Positions 11,187 to 20,483 are shown, counted from the stretch's first letter. The stretch: DNA of 64,000 nt from Natronorubrum sulfidifaciens JCM 14089 (GCF_000337735.1 NZ_AOHX01000026.1:309418-373417); one strand, 5' to 3'. Notes: a model not told the origin generated them from the sequence alone. A program made the numbers and translations.

Positions 11187-11194
11187 GCAGCGTC

Positions 11195-11599
11195 TTACTC
11201 CGGACTCGGCGTCTCCGCACGCGAGAGGTACGACGTCAGATCAGAGGTCGTGAGCATTCCGATGACGCCCTCGTCCTCGTCGACGACGGGCGTGTGGTGG
11301 AAGCCGTGTTCGACCATCACGTCCGCAGCGTCACGGATATCGTCCTGTGCGGTGACCGTGATCACGTCCCGAGTCATGTACGTCGAGACCGGCGTCTGAT
11401 CTTTGGGCTTGCGTTCGGCGACGATCTGAACGAAGTCCGTCGTCGTCAGAATGCCCGCAAGTTGGTTGTCCTCGTCGACGACCATCACCGAGCCGATGTC
11501 CTCCTCGAGCATCAGCTTCCCGGCGTCCTCGACGAGCGTGTCCGGTGAGACCGTATGTACCGACGAAGACATGATTCGCGCAACGAAAATATCGTCCAT
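11195..11599 (-). CDS. CBS-pair domain protein
   Basis: The protein is 134 residues and consists only of two CBS repeats. The first runs ARIMSSSVHTVSPDTLVEDA to ILTTTDFVQIVAE (about 6-64), the second TYMTRDVITVTAQDDIRDAA to GMLTTSDLTSYL (about 70-128). Such stand-alone pairs bind adenine nucleotides or similar ligands and often act as sensors. The ATG at 11599 is chosen because the longer reading frame upstream is low-quality sequence and overlaps the divergent promoter region. It is divergent from the helicase-nuclease operon, 113 bases apart. Confidence 0.9.
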   Translation of the reverse strand: MDDIFVARIMSSSVHTVSPDTLVEDAGKLMLEEDIGSVMVVDEDNQLAGILTTTDFVQIVAERKPKDQTPVSTYMTRDVITVTAQDDIRDAADVMVEHGFHHTPVVDEDEGVIGMLTTSDLTSYLSRAETPSPE

Positions 11600-11671
11600 A
11601 ACTAGTTGTTCGACGTATACGTGATAAGGATTGTCAATGCGGCAGGGGCTCGAGCCGACAGCCGCCGCAGG

Positions 11672-11679
11672 TTTAAATA
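11672..11679 (+). promoter_or_regulatory. TATA box of the helicase-nuclease operon
   Basis: TTTAAATA lies 34-41 bases before the ATG at 11713, the expected archaeal TATA position for a transcript with a leader of about 10 bases. Confidence 0.6.
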
Positions 11680-11712
11680 CCAACTCGGCCATACTGAGGG
11701 ACAGATCAACTG

Positions 11713-13947
11713 ATGGCGTCTCCTCCAGCCCCGCTCGAGGGCACCTGCAAACTCCTTTCCGAGCCTGCGCCCAGCGATGCCCTTTTCGAGCGGATCGCGT
11801 CCGAATACGCCGCCCTCGCCGACGAGTACGGCCCTCGGAACGTCCTCGTCTTGAAACGACACCCGACGGGTCTCGAGTCACTGACCGGCGCCCTTTCCGG
11901 AGTCGACGCGACCAGCGGCACCCCGCGCTCGCCACGTGTCGAGTCGTTGCCCGAACACGCCTCGAAAGTGCTCGAAGAGTACGATCCGACGCTGGATCGC
12001 CTCGAGTACGAAGAGCGGATCGAGCTCATCTCGCTGGTGATCGACGGCGCCAGCCGCGACGTGCCGGAGTATCTCGAGCGCGCGGCGAGCCACGAGAGCT
12101 TCGCCCGCGACGTCGGGCAACTGCTGCTCGAGGCGACCCGCCAACGGCTTCGCCGCGATGAGTTCGAGGCCGAGCCACACGACTGTCTGGCCTTTCTCTA
12201 CGCGATGAACGATCGGTTCCACGCCGAACTCGAGGCTCGAGGCTACGTCGAGCGGGCAGACGTGATCCCGCGGACCGTCGACGTGCTCGAGGCGGACGCT
12301 GACGGGCTACAAACCAGAGTCACCGACTCGGTCGATGCCGTTCTCGCCGTCGAATTCGAAGAGTTTCGGCGGCTCGACCGGCGCTATCTCGGGGCGCTCA
12401 CCCACGATGCGGAACTCGTTTGTCTGGGCGAGCGCCATGCCAGCGTCGAGCGCACGCGTGTCGAATCCGGCCGCATCGAGGACCACGTCGGCGACGGCCT
12501 CGCGGTGGAGGTGCTCGAGACAGGGCCCGAAGACGGCGAGAACAGCGAGCCGCCACACCGGGAGATAACGCGGTTTCTGGCGACGGGAAGATCACCGTCG
12601 GCAGCGGGAGCGGATGAAGCCACCGAGCAGGCACCGAGTCGGGCACGCCGAATCCGCGCTCGAACCGCACGTGGACAGGTCAAACGCGTCGCCACCGAGA
12701 TCCAGGCCCTCCGAGGTCGCCACGACTGGACGTACGACGACGTCGCCGTCGCAGTGCCACGGATCGAACGCGTGCCCGAAACCAGAGCCCAGCTTCGCGA
12801 GGCCGGGATCCCAACGGCGACGATCGGCACCCCCTCGCTTGCGGAGGATCCTGCCGTCAACGAACTGTACGCGTTCGTGACGCTGCAGTGTGCCCTCGAG
12901 CGTGGCTCCGGGCGACGCGACCTGTTCGACACAACCACGTCCGATCGAGACGCGGGCGATCCGCTCGACGTCTCGCTCGATCGACTGCAGGCTCGCGTCG
13001 AAGAGTTCTCGCCCGACCTACTCGAGTCGTGTGCCGGCTCGAGCGTCTCCCGATCGCTCGAGCGGTGGCTCCACCGGACGGATCTGAAAGGCCGCATCGC
13101 CCGCGACGAGGCGTGGGTCGACGCACGCGAACAGTACGAAGGCGTCCGTCGGGTGCTCGAGATCGCCCGGTTCGTCGAGGAGACGGATCTCGTCGGGCCG
13201 GACTGGCAGGGGCTGCGACGGATGCTCCGACGAACGATCCAGTACGACGCCCCCTACGTCCACGCCGTCGACACACAACCGCCAACCGGCGGCGTCACGG
13301 TCTGTGCCGTCGACGACCTGAAATACGATTCGCGAGAGGCCGTCTTCGTGCTTGATCTGACCGACGACAGCTACCCCGGCGAGCAGTTTCTCACCCAGCT
13401 GTTCCCGACGGCGTGGCTGCGCGAGATGCCAACGTATCCGGCCGTCACCGATCCTACCAGAGCGGAGCTGACGGCGACGTTTTCCACCGTCGCGCCCGAG
13501 GACGTCGGCGACCCCTTCGAAACGTACCACGCCCAGCGCTCTCGGCGACGGCTCGCCCTCGCCTCTCGAGCCGCCCGCACGCAGCTCTACTGCTGTTCGT
13601 ACGAACGCGGCGCTGGCGGCCTGCGTCGAACGTACGACGAGTCGCGTTACCTGCACCTGCTCGACTCGACGCCCGGCCTTGAGCTGACGAGCGTCGACGA
13701 CGAGCCGACGGCGGCGATCCACGGCGAGACAAACGCCCTCGAGGCGCTGCTCGCCCAGCCCCACGGCGAACTCGAGCGAATCCTCCGGGAGGCGAGTACG
13801 GGCGGCGAGGCCGACCTCGGAACGACCGAGGAGCTGTTCGAGGAGATCGCGGTCGTCCTCGAGGCGGGCGACATCGACGACGACCTCGCCGAAGCAGTGC
13901 GATCGCAGTTCGAGTTCGCTGCAGGAGAAGTGATTCGCAATGAGTGA
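11713..13947 (+). CDS. AddB-like subunit of a helicase-nuclease complex
   Basis: The protein is 744 residues. It shows the layout of the inactivated UvrD-like helicase fold of AddB/RecC-type subunits: an N-terminal part (NVLVLKRHPTGLESLTGAL), a middle part with VKRVATEIQALRG and YDDVAVAVPRIERV, and a C-terminal helicase-like half ending in VTVCAVDDLKYDSREAVFVL and LALASRAARTQLYCCSYER, which mirror helicase motifs V and VI. No P-loop is visible, so it is probably not an ATPase. It lacks the nuclease domain that bacterial AddB carries; that domain is the next gene, overlapping by 8 bases. The role is likely DNA-end processing with the third gene. Confidence 0.8.
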   Translation: MASPPAPLEGTCKLLSEPAPSDALFERIASEYAALADEYGPRNVLVLKRHPTGLESLTGALSGVDATSGTPRSPRVESLPEHASKVLEEYDPTLDRLEYEERIELISLVIDGASRDVPEYLERAASHESFARDVGQLLLEATRQRLRRDEFEAEPHDCLAFLYAMNDRFHAELEARGYVERADVIPRTVDVLEADADGLQTRVTDSVDAVLAVEFEEFRRLDRRYLGALTHDAELVCLGERHASVERTRVESGRIEDHVGDGLAVEVLETGPEDGENSEPPHREITRFLATGRSPSAAGADEATEQAPSRARRIRARTARGQVKRVATEIQALRGRHDWTYDDVAVAVPRIERVPETRAQLREAGIPTATIGTPSLAEDPAVNELYAFVTLQCALERGSGRRDLFDTTTSDRDAGDPLDVSLDRLQARVEEFSPDLLESCAGSSVSRSLERWLHRTDLKGRIARDEAWVDAREQYEGVRRVLEIARFVEETDLVGPDWQGLRRMLRRTIQYDAPYVHAVDTQPPTGGVTVCAVDDLKYDSREAVFVLDLTDDSYPGEQFLTQLFPTAWLREMPTYPAVTDPTRAELTATFSTVAPEDVGDPFETYHAQRSRRRLALASRAARTQLYCCSYERGAGGLRRTYDESRYLHLLDSTPGLELTSVDDEPTAAIHGETNALEALLAQPHGELERILREASTGGEADLGTTEELFEEIAVVLEAGDIDDDLAEAVRSQFEFAAGEVIRNE

Positions 13948-14983
13948 GCACGCCCGCGACGGCAAGGCCGACGCGATGGAACTGACGGTCGACGGCCTCG
14001 AGACGTATCTCCACTGTCCGCGCCGGTACGAGTTCGCCCACGACCACGGCCTCGCTGGCAGCGACGACGACACCACAATCGACGACCGCGTTGCTCTCTT
14101 GCGGACGGCGATCTGTGACGGGCTTCGACGTGGCGATCCCGACCGTGAGGCCCTCGAAGACGCCATCAAAACGCGACTCGAGACGCTGTGGGACGGCCAC
14201 GACGAGCCGTTTCACTCGCTGGCCCAGCGACGCCACGAACGGCGAGTGCTCGAGGCGACCGCGACAGCGTACGTCGACCGCGTCGGCGTCGACCACGCGG
14301 CCGGGATCGAACGACTGGCGTCGGAGGCGACCGAGGGAGCCGTGATCGGGCCGGGGCTTTCGCTCTCGAGTACGGTATCGGTTCCAGAAACGGACGAAAC
14401 GACGGTGTCGATCGACGCGAGCGTCGACTACGTCTACGCCGATGGCTCCGCGATCGTCGGCGTCCAGTTCGTCCCGACGCTCAGATCGCTCGGCCTGCTG
14501 CGCTACCGATCGGAGTGGGAGGGGGCCGTCGCCGAACAGTTTACCGACCACTTCGACCCCGACGCGGACGTCTTCGAGCCGACGTTCGTCGGCGCACTGT
14601 TCGAAACCGCCGTCGTCATCGACGGGCTTCGCAACCACTGCCGGCGGTTGGGCCTCGAGGACCGAACCTGCCGGTACGTCCGGATTCCGCTCGCTGACCG
14701 CTCGCAGACGGCGGTCAACTGGGCTCGCAAAACCGTCCAGACGAGCCTCGAGGTCGCAGATCTGACCGACGTCTACATCGACCACCACACGTTTGGCATG
14801 ACACACGAACACCGCAATCGAACCGTCGACGATCGGCTGGCGACTGTCGCCGGCCGCCTGGCCACAGGCGCGTTCGATCCGACCGACCGCTGGGATTCGA
14901 TTTCGAACCACGCCTGTCCGGACTGTTCGTACACGGTCTGCTGTCAGGAGTACATCGCCCAGGAGGTGCGGTTCGATGGGTGA
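13940..14983 (+). CDS. Fe-S PD-(D/E)XK nuclease-fold subunit, catalytic motif apparently lost
   Basis: The protein is 347 residues and overlaps both neighbours by 8 bases. Four cysteines are placed as in the Fe-S nuclease domains of AddB and Cas4: Cys26 (LHCPRRYEF) at the front and CPDC plus CC near 326-335 at the end. The fold should carry an Asp, then D/E-x-K. Aligned with the third subunit (YIDSIRRTPDGDLAVLDYKAT), this protein reads SVDYVYADGSAIVGVQFVPT: the first Asp remains but DYK has become VQF. I infer a structural Fe-S domain rather than a nuclease. It would be the C-terminal domain of AddB, encoded apart. Confidence 0.75.
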   Translation: MSEHARDGKADAMELTVDGLETYLHCPRRYEFAHDHGLAGSDDDTTIDDRVALLRTAICDGLRRGDPDREALEDAIKTRLETLWDGHDEPFHSLAQRRHERRVLEATATAYVDRVGVDHAAGIERLASEATEGAVIGPGLSLSSTVSVPETDETTVSIDASVDYVYADGSAIVGVQFVPTLRSLGLLRYRSEWEGAVAEQFTDHFDPDADVFEPTFVGALFETAVVIDGLRNHCRRLGLEDRTCRYVRIPLADRSQTAVNWARKTVQTSLEVADLTDVYIDHHTFGMTHEHRNRTVDDRLATVAGRLATGAFDPTDRWDSISNHACPDCSYTVCCQEYIAQEVRFDG

Positions 14984-17900
14984 ACACCGAGCGCAGGCCG
15001 TCGACGAGCCGAAAGGGAACCAACAGGCCGTCATCGACAGCCGGGCAGCCTGTACCTCCGTCGACGCCGGCGCGGGAACCGGGAAGACGACGACGATGCT
15101 CATGCGGATCGAGCACGCGATCGAACGCGGCGACGTCGATCCCGACGACATTCTGGTGTTGACGTTCGCAAACGAAGCCGCCGGCAGCATCCGTGATGCG
15201 GTCGCCGAGCGCCTCGACCCTGAGGCCGCCGCGGCGATCGACGTCTACACCTATCACTCGTTTTGTTACCGGCTGGTCCGGGAGTACGCCTACTACCTCG
15301 GCTACTCGCCCGAGTTCGACGTGATCACAGAACGCACACGCCGGCGGATCGTCGGCCGGCTGCTCGCCGAAAACGACTACGACTTCGCGGCCGCATCAGT
15401 GCGTGGCGACGGCACACCCGAGGAGTTCGCCGCCGACGTCGACCGGTTCATCCAGTCGATGAGCCAGGAAGACATCACCCCCGACGAGCTACAGACACAG
15501 CTGCCAGCTGTCCGCACCCTCGAGCTCTGTAACGAGTTCGTCCTCCGGCTCGAGCGCCGAGCGAGCGCCGACCTTTCCTTCGACAACGAGGCGCTGCGCT
15601 ACTTCAACAGCGACGACCACCTCGAGGCGACCACCGAGTCACTGGTCGGCTACGGCAAGCTCCTCGAGTTCTGTCGCGAGCAGATCGCCGAAGCGCCGGC
15701 GACGTTCCGCGAAGACGACGTCGTCCGCGACGTCGAGCGCTATCTCCGGGTGCTCCAGGGCTGTGTGACGAACACGATCGACGTGCTCGATCTCGAGGAT
15801 CCGACGACCAAGCAGCTGCCACGTGCCCTGTTCGGCAACGAGATCTGGCGGACAGCGACGAATCGGATCGAACAGAGCCCGTTCGGGCGGCTGAAACACT
15901 ACATCGAGTTCCTGCGTCTTGCACGCCACTACACTGACGTGTACGCCGACTATCACGACCACCTCGAGCACGAGCGGACGCTCGATTTCGACGAACTGGT
16001 GCGAACGGCGACGGAACTGCTCGACGATCCCGCGATCGCCGACGAGATCACGAGCCAGTGGACCGACGTCTACTGCGACGAGTTTCAGGATACCGACGAG
16101 ACGCAGTTCGCGCTCATCACCGAGCTCACCGATGGTCCCGACAGGCCCGACTTGCTGGCTATTGGTGACAAGGATCAAGCGATTTACGGCTGGCGGGGCA
16201 CCGATCGGGAAGGGCTTGACAGGCTCGCCGACGCCTACGACGACCACGAGGCGATCGAACTCGAGCTCAACTTCCGCTCGCGACAGGAGATCCTCGATCT
16301 AACGAATCACTGTGAGTACGGCCCCCAATCGACGAAAACGCTGCGTGAGGACGGACGCACGCCCGGCGAGTACGCGACTGACGACGAGGACAGCACTGGA
16401 ACGGAACGCCAGCCACCGGATCGTGTCGTCAAAATCGAAAGCGACGAAATCGACCGCTCGACGGCCGAACAGGTCGCGACGACCGTCTCGAGGCTGCTCA
16501 ACGACGACGCGGAAAACGTCCCCCAACGGACACTTGAGGACATCGCGGTCATCGTGCGGACGAACCGCCACGCACAGGCGGTCGCCGACGAACTGCGAGA
16601 CCGCCAGATCCCCTACGAGATTTCGGGCTCGCCACGCGGCGAGATCCAGCCTGGGGTCCGGACGCTGCTGTCGTATCTGCGCGTGCTCGTCGATTCCGAT
16701 GCCGACGCCCACCTCCGGCGTGTGCTGCTCTACCGGTACCGACTCGCCGAAGCTGATCTCGCGACGCTCCAGCGACGGGAGGGGACGCTGTACGATGCCG
16801 TGATGAGGATCGATCCAGCGATCCTCGAGTCCCCCGACCGACTCGAGCGAGCGCGCGACCACCTCGAGGCACTCGAAACGCTCCGTGACGTCTATCCACT
16901 GACCGGCTTTTTCAGCCGCTTCCGTGAACTGACGCGACTCGAGTGGTTCCTGACGAGCGAGGAGCGTGAGGAACTCGAGCGCGTCGAGCGCTTCGTCGAG
17001 GCGTATACCGCCGACTCGGTGATCGAGACGCTGACGCCACGGTTTGTCGACGCACTGGAGGGAACGCTCGAGGGGACCGGCACCGACCGGACGCGGGGCA
17101 CGCAGTCGACCGATTCGGTCGACGTGATGACGGTCCACCAGGCTAAAGGCCTCGAGTTCGACACCGTCCTCGTCCCCTACCTCTCCGACGAGGAGTGGTG
17201 TGTCGAGCGCGATTACGCCGAGCGCGCCCAGTACCGCCTGCTCGCGGCGGCGCTCGACGACGGGATCGAGTCGCCGCTGTGTGCCGACCTCGCGACCGAG
17301 ACGGTCGGCGAGGAGTGGCGAGTACTGCACGTCGCGCTCACCCGCGCCGAGAACCACCTGTTCGTCTTCGGCTCCGAGTACGACTACGACGGCGAGGAGG
17401 GCGAACTCGCGGCGTCGACCGCAGAGGCGTGTCTGGCAAGCGAGATCGAGTGGTCGGTCACAGGCGAACGGATGAACCTCTGGACGTCGCTGCGGGCGAG
17501 TTTCGATCGCGTACAGGAGACGTATCCCGAAACCGTCGTCGACCGAACCGACGAGATCGCGCTGTCGGCCGCCCGCAGTCCGGGAACCATCACCTACTAC
17601 GCCGGCTACGACGACCGCCCGCACGAACCCCTCGAGACGCGCGAGGCGATCGACACGGTCCACAGACTCGGCCGGTTGCTTCGCGAGGGAACGTTGCTGC
17701 CGGCGGCCGACGCGGCGAGTTTCGGCGGCCTCGAGCGCGAACTCGAGGGGATGGCGCAACCGGTGCCGAGCAGTCGCTGGGCGTCTGCGCTGACGACCGA
17801 GACGGTTCGGTTCCCCGTCGAGACGCTCTCGAACGCAACCGAGCTGCCGGTTGCGATGCGACACAGCTACACGGCGATGGAAACGTACGACACCTGTCCG

Positions 17901-18620
17901 CGAAAGCATTACCTCGAGCACGTCGTGCGGGCGACTGACGATCCGCTGGCGTCGATGCCCAGTGTCGGGACGGGCTCGCGACTCGTCGGCACGCTCTTTC
18001 ACGACATCGCCGAGGAAGCGTTCTACCGGGAGTACCGAACCATAAAAGAGTGGCAGACGGCCGCCATCCGACAGCTGACCGCGCGTGATCTGCTCGAGCA
18101 CCGCGAGGCCGTGGTCGCCTGCATCAGGCGCTACTTCGAGGCGAGTGCTCCCGCGTTCGACGACCCGGTCGCTGACTGGGAGCCAGTCGCCGCGGAACTG
18201 CCGTTCAGTCTCGAGGACATCGACGGCGTCACCGGCAGCCTCGTGGGCTACATCGACTCGATCCGACGGACACCCGACGGCGACCTCGCCGTCCTCGATT
18301 ACAAGGCAACGGCCGAGCGGATCGACCCCACCGACGCCACCCAGCTAGCGCTGTACGCCCGCGCCTGCGAGCAACGCTTCGACGAACCACTCTCGGTCGT
18401 CGGCTACGTCTACGTCGGCGACGTCGACGGGCCGCGCGTCGACCTCATCGAACCCGACGACCTCCCGTCGTGGTCGGCCGTCCGCGAGACGCTTATCGCA
18501 GTCGACGATCCGTCGCTCGAGGAGACGACGCCCGGCGAGCACTGCCAGTACTGTCCGCATCGGTCGCTTGGCTGCGGCCCCGAGGAGGACACCGAACTAC
18601 CGATCTCGAGCGACGACTGA
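14976..18620 (+). CDS. UvrD/RecB-family (AddA-like) helicase-nuclease with Fe-S cluster
   Basis: The protein is 1214 residues. Helicase motifs are plain: I GAGTGKTTT (about 30-38), II CDEFQDTDE (about 367), III IGDKDQAIYGWRG, V MTVHQAKGLEFDTVLVP (about 717) and VI VLHVALTRAENHLFVF. The C-terminal RecB-type nuclease keeps GYIDS and LAVLDYKAT (about 1107). Cysteines at TYDTCPRKHYLE (about 974) and HCQYCPHRSLGC (about 1190-1200) form a Fe-S site like that of AddB/Cas4. The partner genes end 8 bases inside this start. The complex likely unwinds and degrades double-strand DNA ends for recombination or clears foreign DNA. Confidence 0.92.
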   Translation: MGEHRAQAVDEPKGNQQAVIDSRAACTSVDAGAGTGKTTTMLMRIEHAIERGDVDPDDILVLTFANEAAGSIRDAVAERLDPEAAAAIDVYTYHSFCYRLVREYAYYLGYSPEFDVITERTRRRIVGRLLAENDYDFAAASVRGDGTPEEFAADVDRFIQSMSQEDITPDELQTQLPAVRTLELCNEFVLRLERRASADLSFDNEALRYFNSDDHLEATTESLVGYGKLLEFCREQIAEAPATFREDDVVRDVERYLRVLQGCVTNTIDVLDLEDPTTKQLPRALFGNEIWRTATNRIEQSPFGRLKHYIEFLRLARHYTDVYADYHDHLEHERTLDFDELVRTATELLDDPAIADEITSQWTDVYCDEFQDTDETQFALITELTDGPDRPDLLAIGDKDQAIYGWRGTDREGLDRLADAYDDHEAIELELNFRSRQEILDLTNHCEYGPQSTKTLREDGRTPGEYATDDEDSTGTERQPPDRVVKIESDEIDRSTAEQVATTVSRLLNDDAENVPQRTLEDIAVIVRTNRHAQAVADELRDRQIPYEISGSPRGEIQPGVRTLLSYLRVLVDSDADAHLRRVLLYRYRLAEADLATLQRREGTLYDAVMRIDPAILESPDRLERARDHLEALETLRDVYPLTGFFSRFRELTRLEWFLTSEEREELERVERFVEAYTADSVIETLTPRFVDALEGTLEGTGTDRTRGTQSTDSVDVMTVHQAKGLEFDTVLVPYLSDEEWCVERDYAERAQYRLLAAALDDGIESPLCADLATETVGEEWRVLHVALTRAENHLFVFGSEYDYDGEEGELAASTAEACLASEIEWSVTGERMNLWTSLRASFDRVQETYPETVVDRTDEIALSAARSPGTITYYAGYDDRPHEPLETREAIDTVHRLGRLLREGTLLPAADAASFGGLERELEGMAQPVPSSRWASALTTETVRFPVETLSNATELPVAMRHSYTAMETYDTCPRKHYLEHVVRATDDPLASMPSVGTGSRLVGTLFHDIAEEAFYREYRTIKEWQTAAIRQLTARDLLEHREAVVACIRRYFEASAPAFDDPVADWEPVAAELPFSLEDIDGVTGSLVGYIDSIRRTPDGDLAVLDYKATAERIDPTDATQLALYARACEQRFDEPLSVVGYVYVGDVDGPRVDLIEPDDLPSWSAVRETLIAVDDPSLEETTPGEHCQYCPHRSLGCGPEEDTELPISSDD

Positions 18621-18670
18621 CCGCGCTCGAGAGCGAACATCCTTATCCCACCGCGAGCGAACGCTGGGAT

Positions 18671-19180
18671 ATGCGCGAGACGACGCTGTGTTTTCCGATG
18701 CGGGAGGGACGCGACGCCGGGACGGAGGTGCTCTTGATCGAGAAGCGACGCGGCCTCGGCGAAGGGTGGTACAACGGCCCCGGCGGGAAACTCGAGGCCG
18801 GCGAAACCCCACGCGAGTGTGCCGTCCGCGAGACGCGCGAGGAGGTCGGCCTCGAGGTCGAAGCCAGTGCGCTCGAGAAAGCGGGCGAACTCAGCTTTCT
18901 GCTCGACGGCGAGAAACACACGTTCTGTCACGTCTACCGTACGCGGTCATTTGCAGGCGAGGCGACTGCCTCGGCCGAAGCGTATCCCGAGTGGGTCGCG
19001 ATCGACGAGGTACCGTACGAACAGATGTGGGACGACGACCACCTCTGGCTTCCGGGCGTCCTCGAGGGCGAGACGGTCGCCGGCGAGTTCCGATTCGAGG
19101 GCGGGCGGCCACTGGACGAGGCTGACTTCGTCGGGCACGACCTCGAGTGGAACGTTTCGTTTGCCGCCGATCGTGAGTAG
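18671..19180 (+). CDS. Nudix hydrolase, MutT type
   Basis: The protein is 169 residues from the ATG at 18671; a longer frame from 18470 lies over the helicase gene and is not used. The Nudix box is complete: GGKLEAGETPRECAVRETRE followed by EVGL, giving G-x5-E-x7-RE-x2-EE-x-G. The N-terminus (LCFPMREGRDAGTEVLLIEK) and the C-terminal half resemble 8-oxo-dGTP/purine-nucleotide cleaning enzymes of the MTH1/MutT group, though the substrate is not proven. It starts 50 bases after the helicase stop, so it may be co-transcribed with that operon, which would fit a DNA-quality role. Confidence 0.9.
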   Translation: MRETTLCFPMREGRDAGTEVLLIEKRRGLGEGWYNGPGGKLEAGETPRECAVRETREEVGLEVEASALEKAGELSFLLDGEKHTFCHVYRTRSFAGEATASAEAYPEWVAIDEVPYEQMWDDDHLWLPGVLEGETVAGEFRFEGGRPLDEADFVGHDLEWNVSFAADRE

Positions 19181-19326
19181 AAGGTGGGGCTTCGGTGGAC
19201 GGTCTTGAGAGAGGTTATCAAGCTTCAATGATCAGTACAGGTGGAGGCGTTATCAGAGCGGCTATCTACACCTCTCTGATGAACATTAGGAACTATACAC
19301 TAAACAGACAGAATTGGTTCAGCAAA

Positions 19327-20037
19327 CTAATACAGTAGTTCGCCTGATTCGTCCCACTCACAGTATCTTATACTGGCGGGACTTGTTTCTACAAAGGGTT
19401 CTTTTTCACCAAATTCATCAACAATGTAAAGCGTGGGACTGACGCTCTCATGTACTTCCCATTCTTCTTCAACAATCTTCTTCTCTGAATGGTATTCAAT
19501 CTCAGCACTATAGAACCCGTATTTCGGTTCTTCTACTAGCGTAGCATCCTGTTCAGCTGAAACCTCAAAGTCATCGTCAATGAGAACCTCGCTATCAAAT
19601 GTCTCACTATATGGTTCAAATGTGATGTGAACCGAGACAAAAATATCCGTCCCAGACAGATTACCTAGCGGAATCGACCGACCGGCCGTTGGAATTGCTT
19701 CTTCAATCCTGAGACGTGTCGTTCCGTTACTGGCCTTGATCACGGGTTGGTAGTAGCGACCGCCATAGGTCCCATACTCAGGGGCACTATATTTGAGATA
19801 AGACGATTCGGGGTCCATGATGTCCGTCAGGTAGAGGTCTCCATCTGTCTCGTATGACCCGTCTTCGAGAGCGGTTGTCACCTCTTTTTCCACTTCCTCA
19901 GGAACGTTATCCATAGGAATTATCATTGAGGTGCATTCTTCGTACTCGAGTCGTCTGGTTGAACGTACGTTGTCGAAACAGCCAGCGAAACTGGCCGAGG
20001 TAACTCCAGCAGAAGCGAGTAGCGCACGGCGGTTCAT
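19327..20037 (-). CDS. Lipoprotein in an AT-rich patch, unknown function
   Basis: The protein is 236 residues from the ATG at 20037. It begins MNRRALLASAGVTSASFAGC, a Tat-like signal ending in a lipobox Cys. The rest is rich in Glu, Tyr and beta-strand-like stretches (TDIFVSVHITFEPYSETF, KYGFYSAEIEYHSEKKIV), so probably a secreted beta domain tethered to the membrane. It has no recognised motif. Base composition is visibly more AT-rich than the flanks, as is the whole stretch 19181-20411, which suggests acquisition or a rarely conserved accessory gene. A strong TATA box lies at the expected distance upstream. Confidence 0.75.
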   Translation of the reverse strand: MNRRALLASAGVTSASFAGCFDNVRSTRRLEYEECTSMIIPMDNVPEEVEKEVTTALEDGSYETDGDLYLTDIMDPESSYLKYSAPEYGTYGGRYYQPVIKASNGTTRLRIEEAIPTAGRSIPLGNLSGTDIFVSVHITFEPYSETFDSEVLIDDDFEVSAEQDATLVEEPKYGFYSAEIEYHSEKKIVEEEWEVHESVSPTLYIVDEFGEKEPFVETSPASIRYCEWDESGELLY

Positions 20038-20056
20038 GTCTGGTGGGACGAAATTA

Positions 20057-20066
20057 CTATATATAT
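20057..20066 (-). promoter_or_regulatory. TATA box of the AT-rich lipoprotein gene
   Basis: An alternating TA run (ctatatatat on the plus strand) is 20-29 bases before the ATG at 20037 on the minus strand, the usual place for a leaderless haloarchaeal transcript. Confidence 0.65.
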
Positions 20067-20252
20067 CCTTTCTGTCCGAATCTTGTGCTGTTCGCGCCAT
20101 CTGTTCAGCACGACTTCGCCACCATAATTGATAGCTGTCAGAAGACACTGCGTTGGGTTCACACCAGTAGTTGCCCGGTCAGTATAGGTGAAGGTGCAAC
20201 CGGTCTCAATGGATACTACAGGAGTGTATTATCGGTCGGTAGAACAAATAAA

Positions 20253-20260
20253 TATAAAAG
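20253..20260 (+). promoter_or_regulatory. TATA box of the 41-residue membrane protein gene
   Basis: TATAAAAG within an A/T-only stretch (20246-20260), centred about 30 bases before the ATG at 20286. Confidence 0.65.
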
Positions 20261-20280
20261 TATTACCGTACAGTAATACT
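20259..20280. promoter_or_regulatory. Palindromic operator-like site between TATA box and start codon
   Basis: Perfect inverted repeat AGTATTAC (20259-20266) and GTAATACT (20273-20280) with a 6-base spacer, overlapping the last two bases of the TATA box and ending 5 bases before the ATG. Its place would let a dimeric repressor block transcription, or it could form a hairpin at the transcript 5' end. Confidence 0.55.
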
Positions 20281-20285
20281 AACTA

Positions 20286-20411
20286 ATGATAGATATGGTT
20301 GAGATGATGACTGGCATACTCAATGCCCTCACATATCTCGGGGCTTTTGGCGGCCTCATGTATATTGCTGACCGAATGGGAGTATCGCTCCGCATTTCGG
20401 ACGAAAAGTAG
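20286..20411 (+). CDS. 41-residue membrane microprotein
   Basis: The reading frame encodes 41 residues: a start MIDMVEMMTGILNALTYLGA, then FGGLMYIADRMGVSLRISDEK. One hydrophobic helix spans about 10-28 and the C-terminus is charged. Support for a real gene is its own strong TATA box and a perfect palindrome just ahead of the start; the ATG fits a leaderless or near-leaderless transcript. There is no recognised family. It shares the AT-rich patch with the divergent lipoprotein gene at 19327-20037, so the two may have been gained together. Confidence 0.6.
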   Translation: MIDMVEMMTGILNALTYLGAFGGLMYIADRMGVSLRISDEK

Positions 20412-20483
20412 TGTATCAGAACAGACGGCTGTTGAACCGCTGGTCGACAGGTCGAAACGTGAAAACGAACCTCAAACCTCGAG

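Noticed and set aside
16299..18101. 600-codon minus-strand frame over the helicase gene
   Set aside because: High G+C haloarchaeal genes leave long open antisense frames. The plus-strand protein has all helicase motifs; the antisense protein has no recognisable domain.
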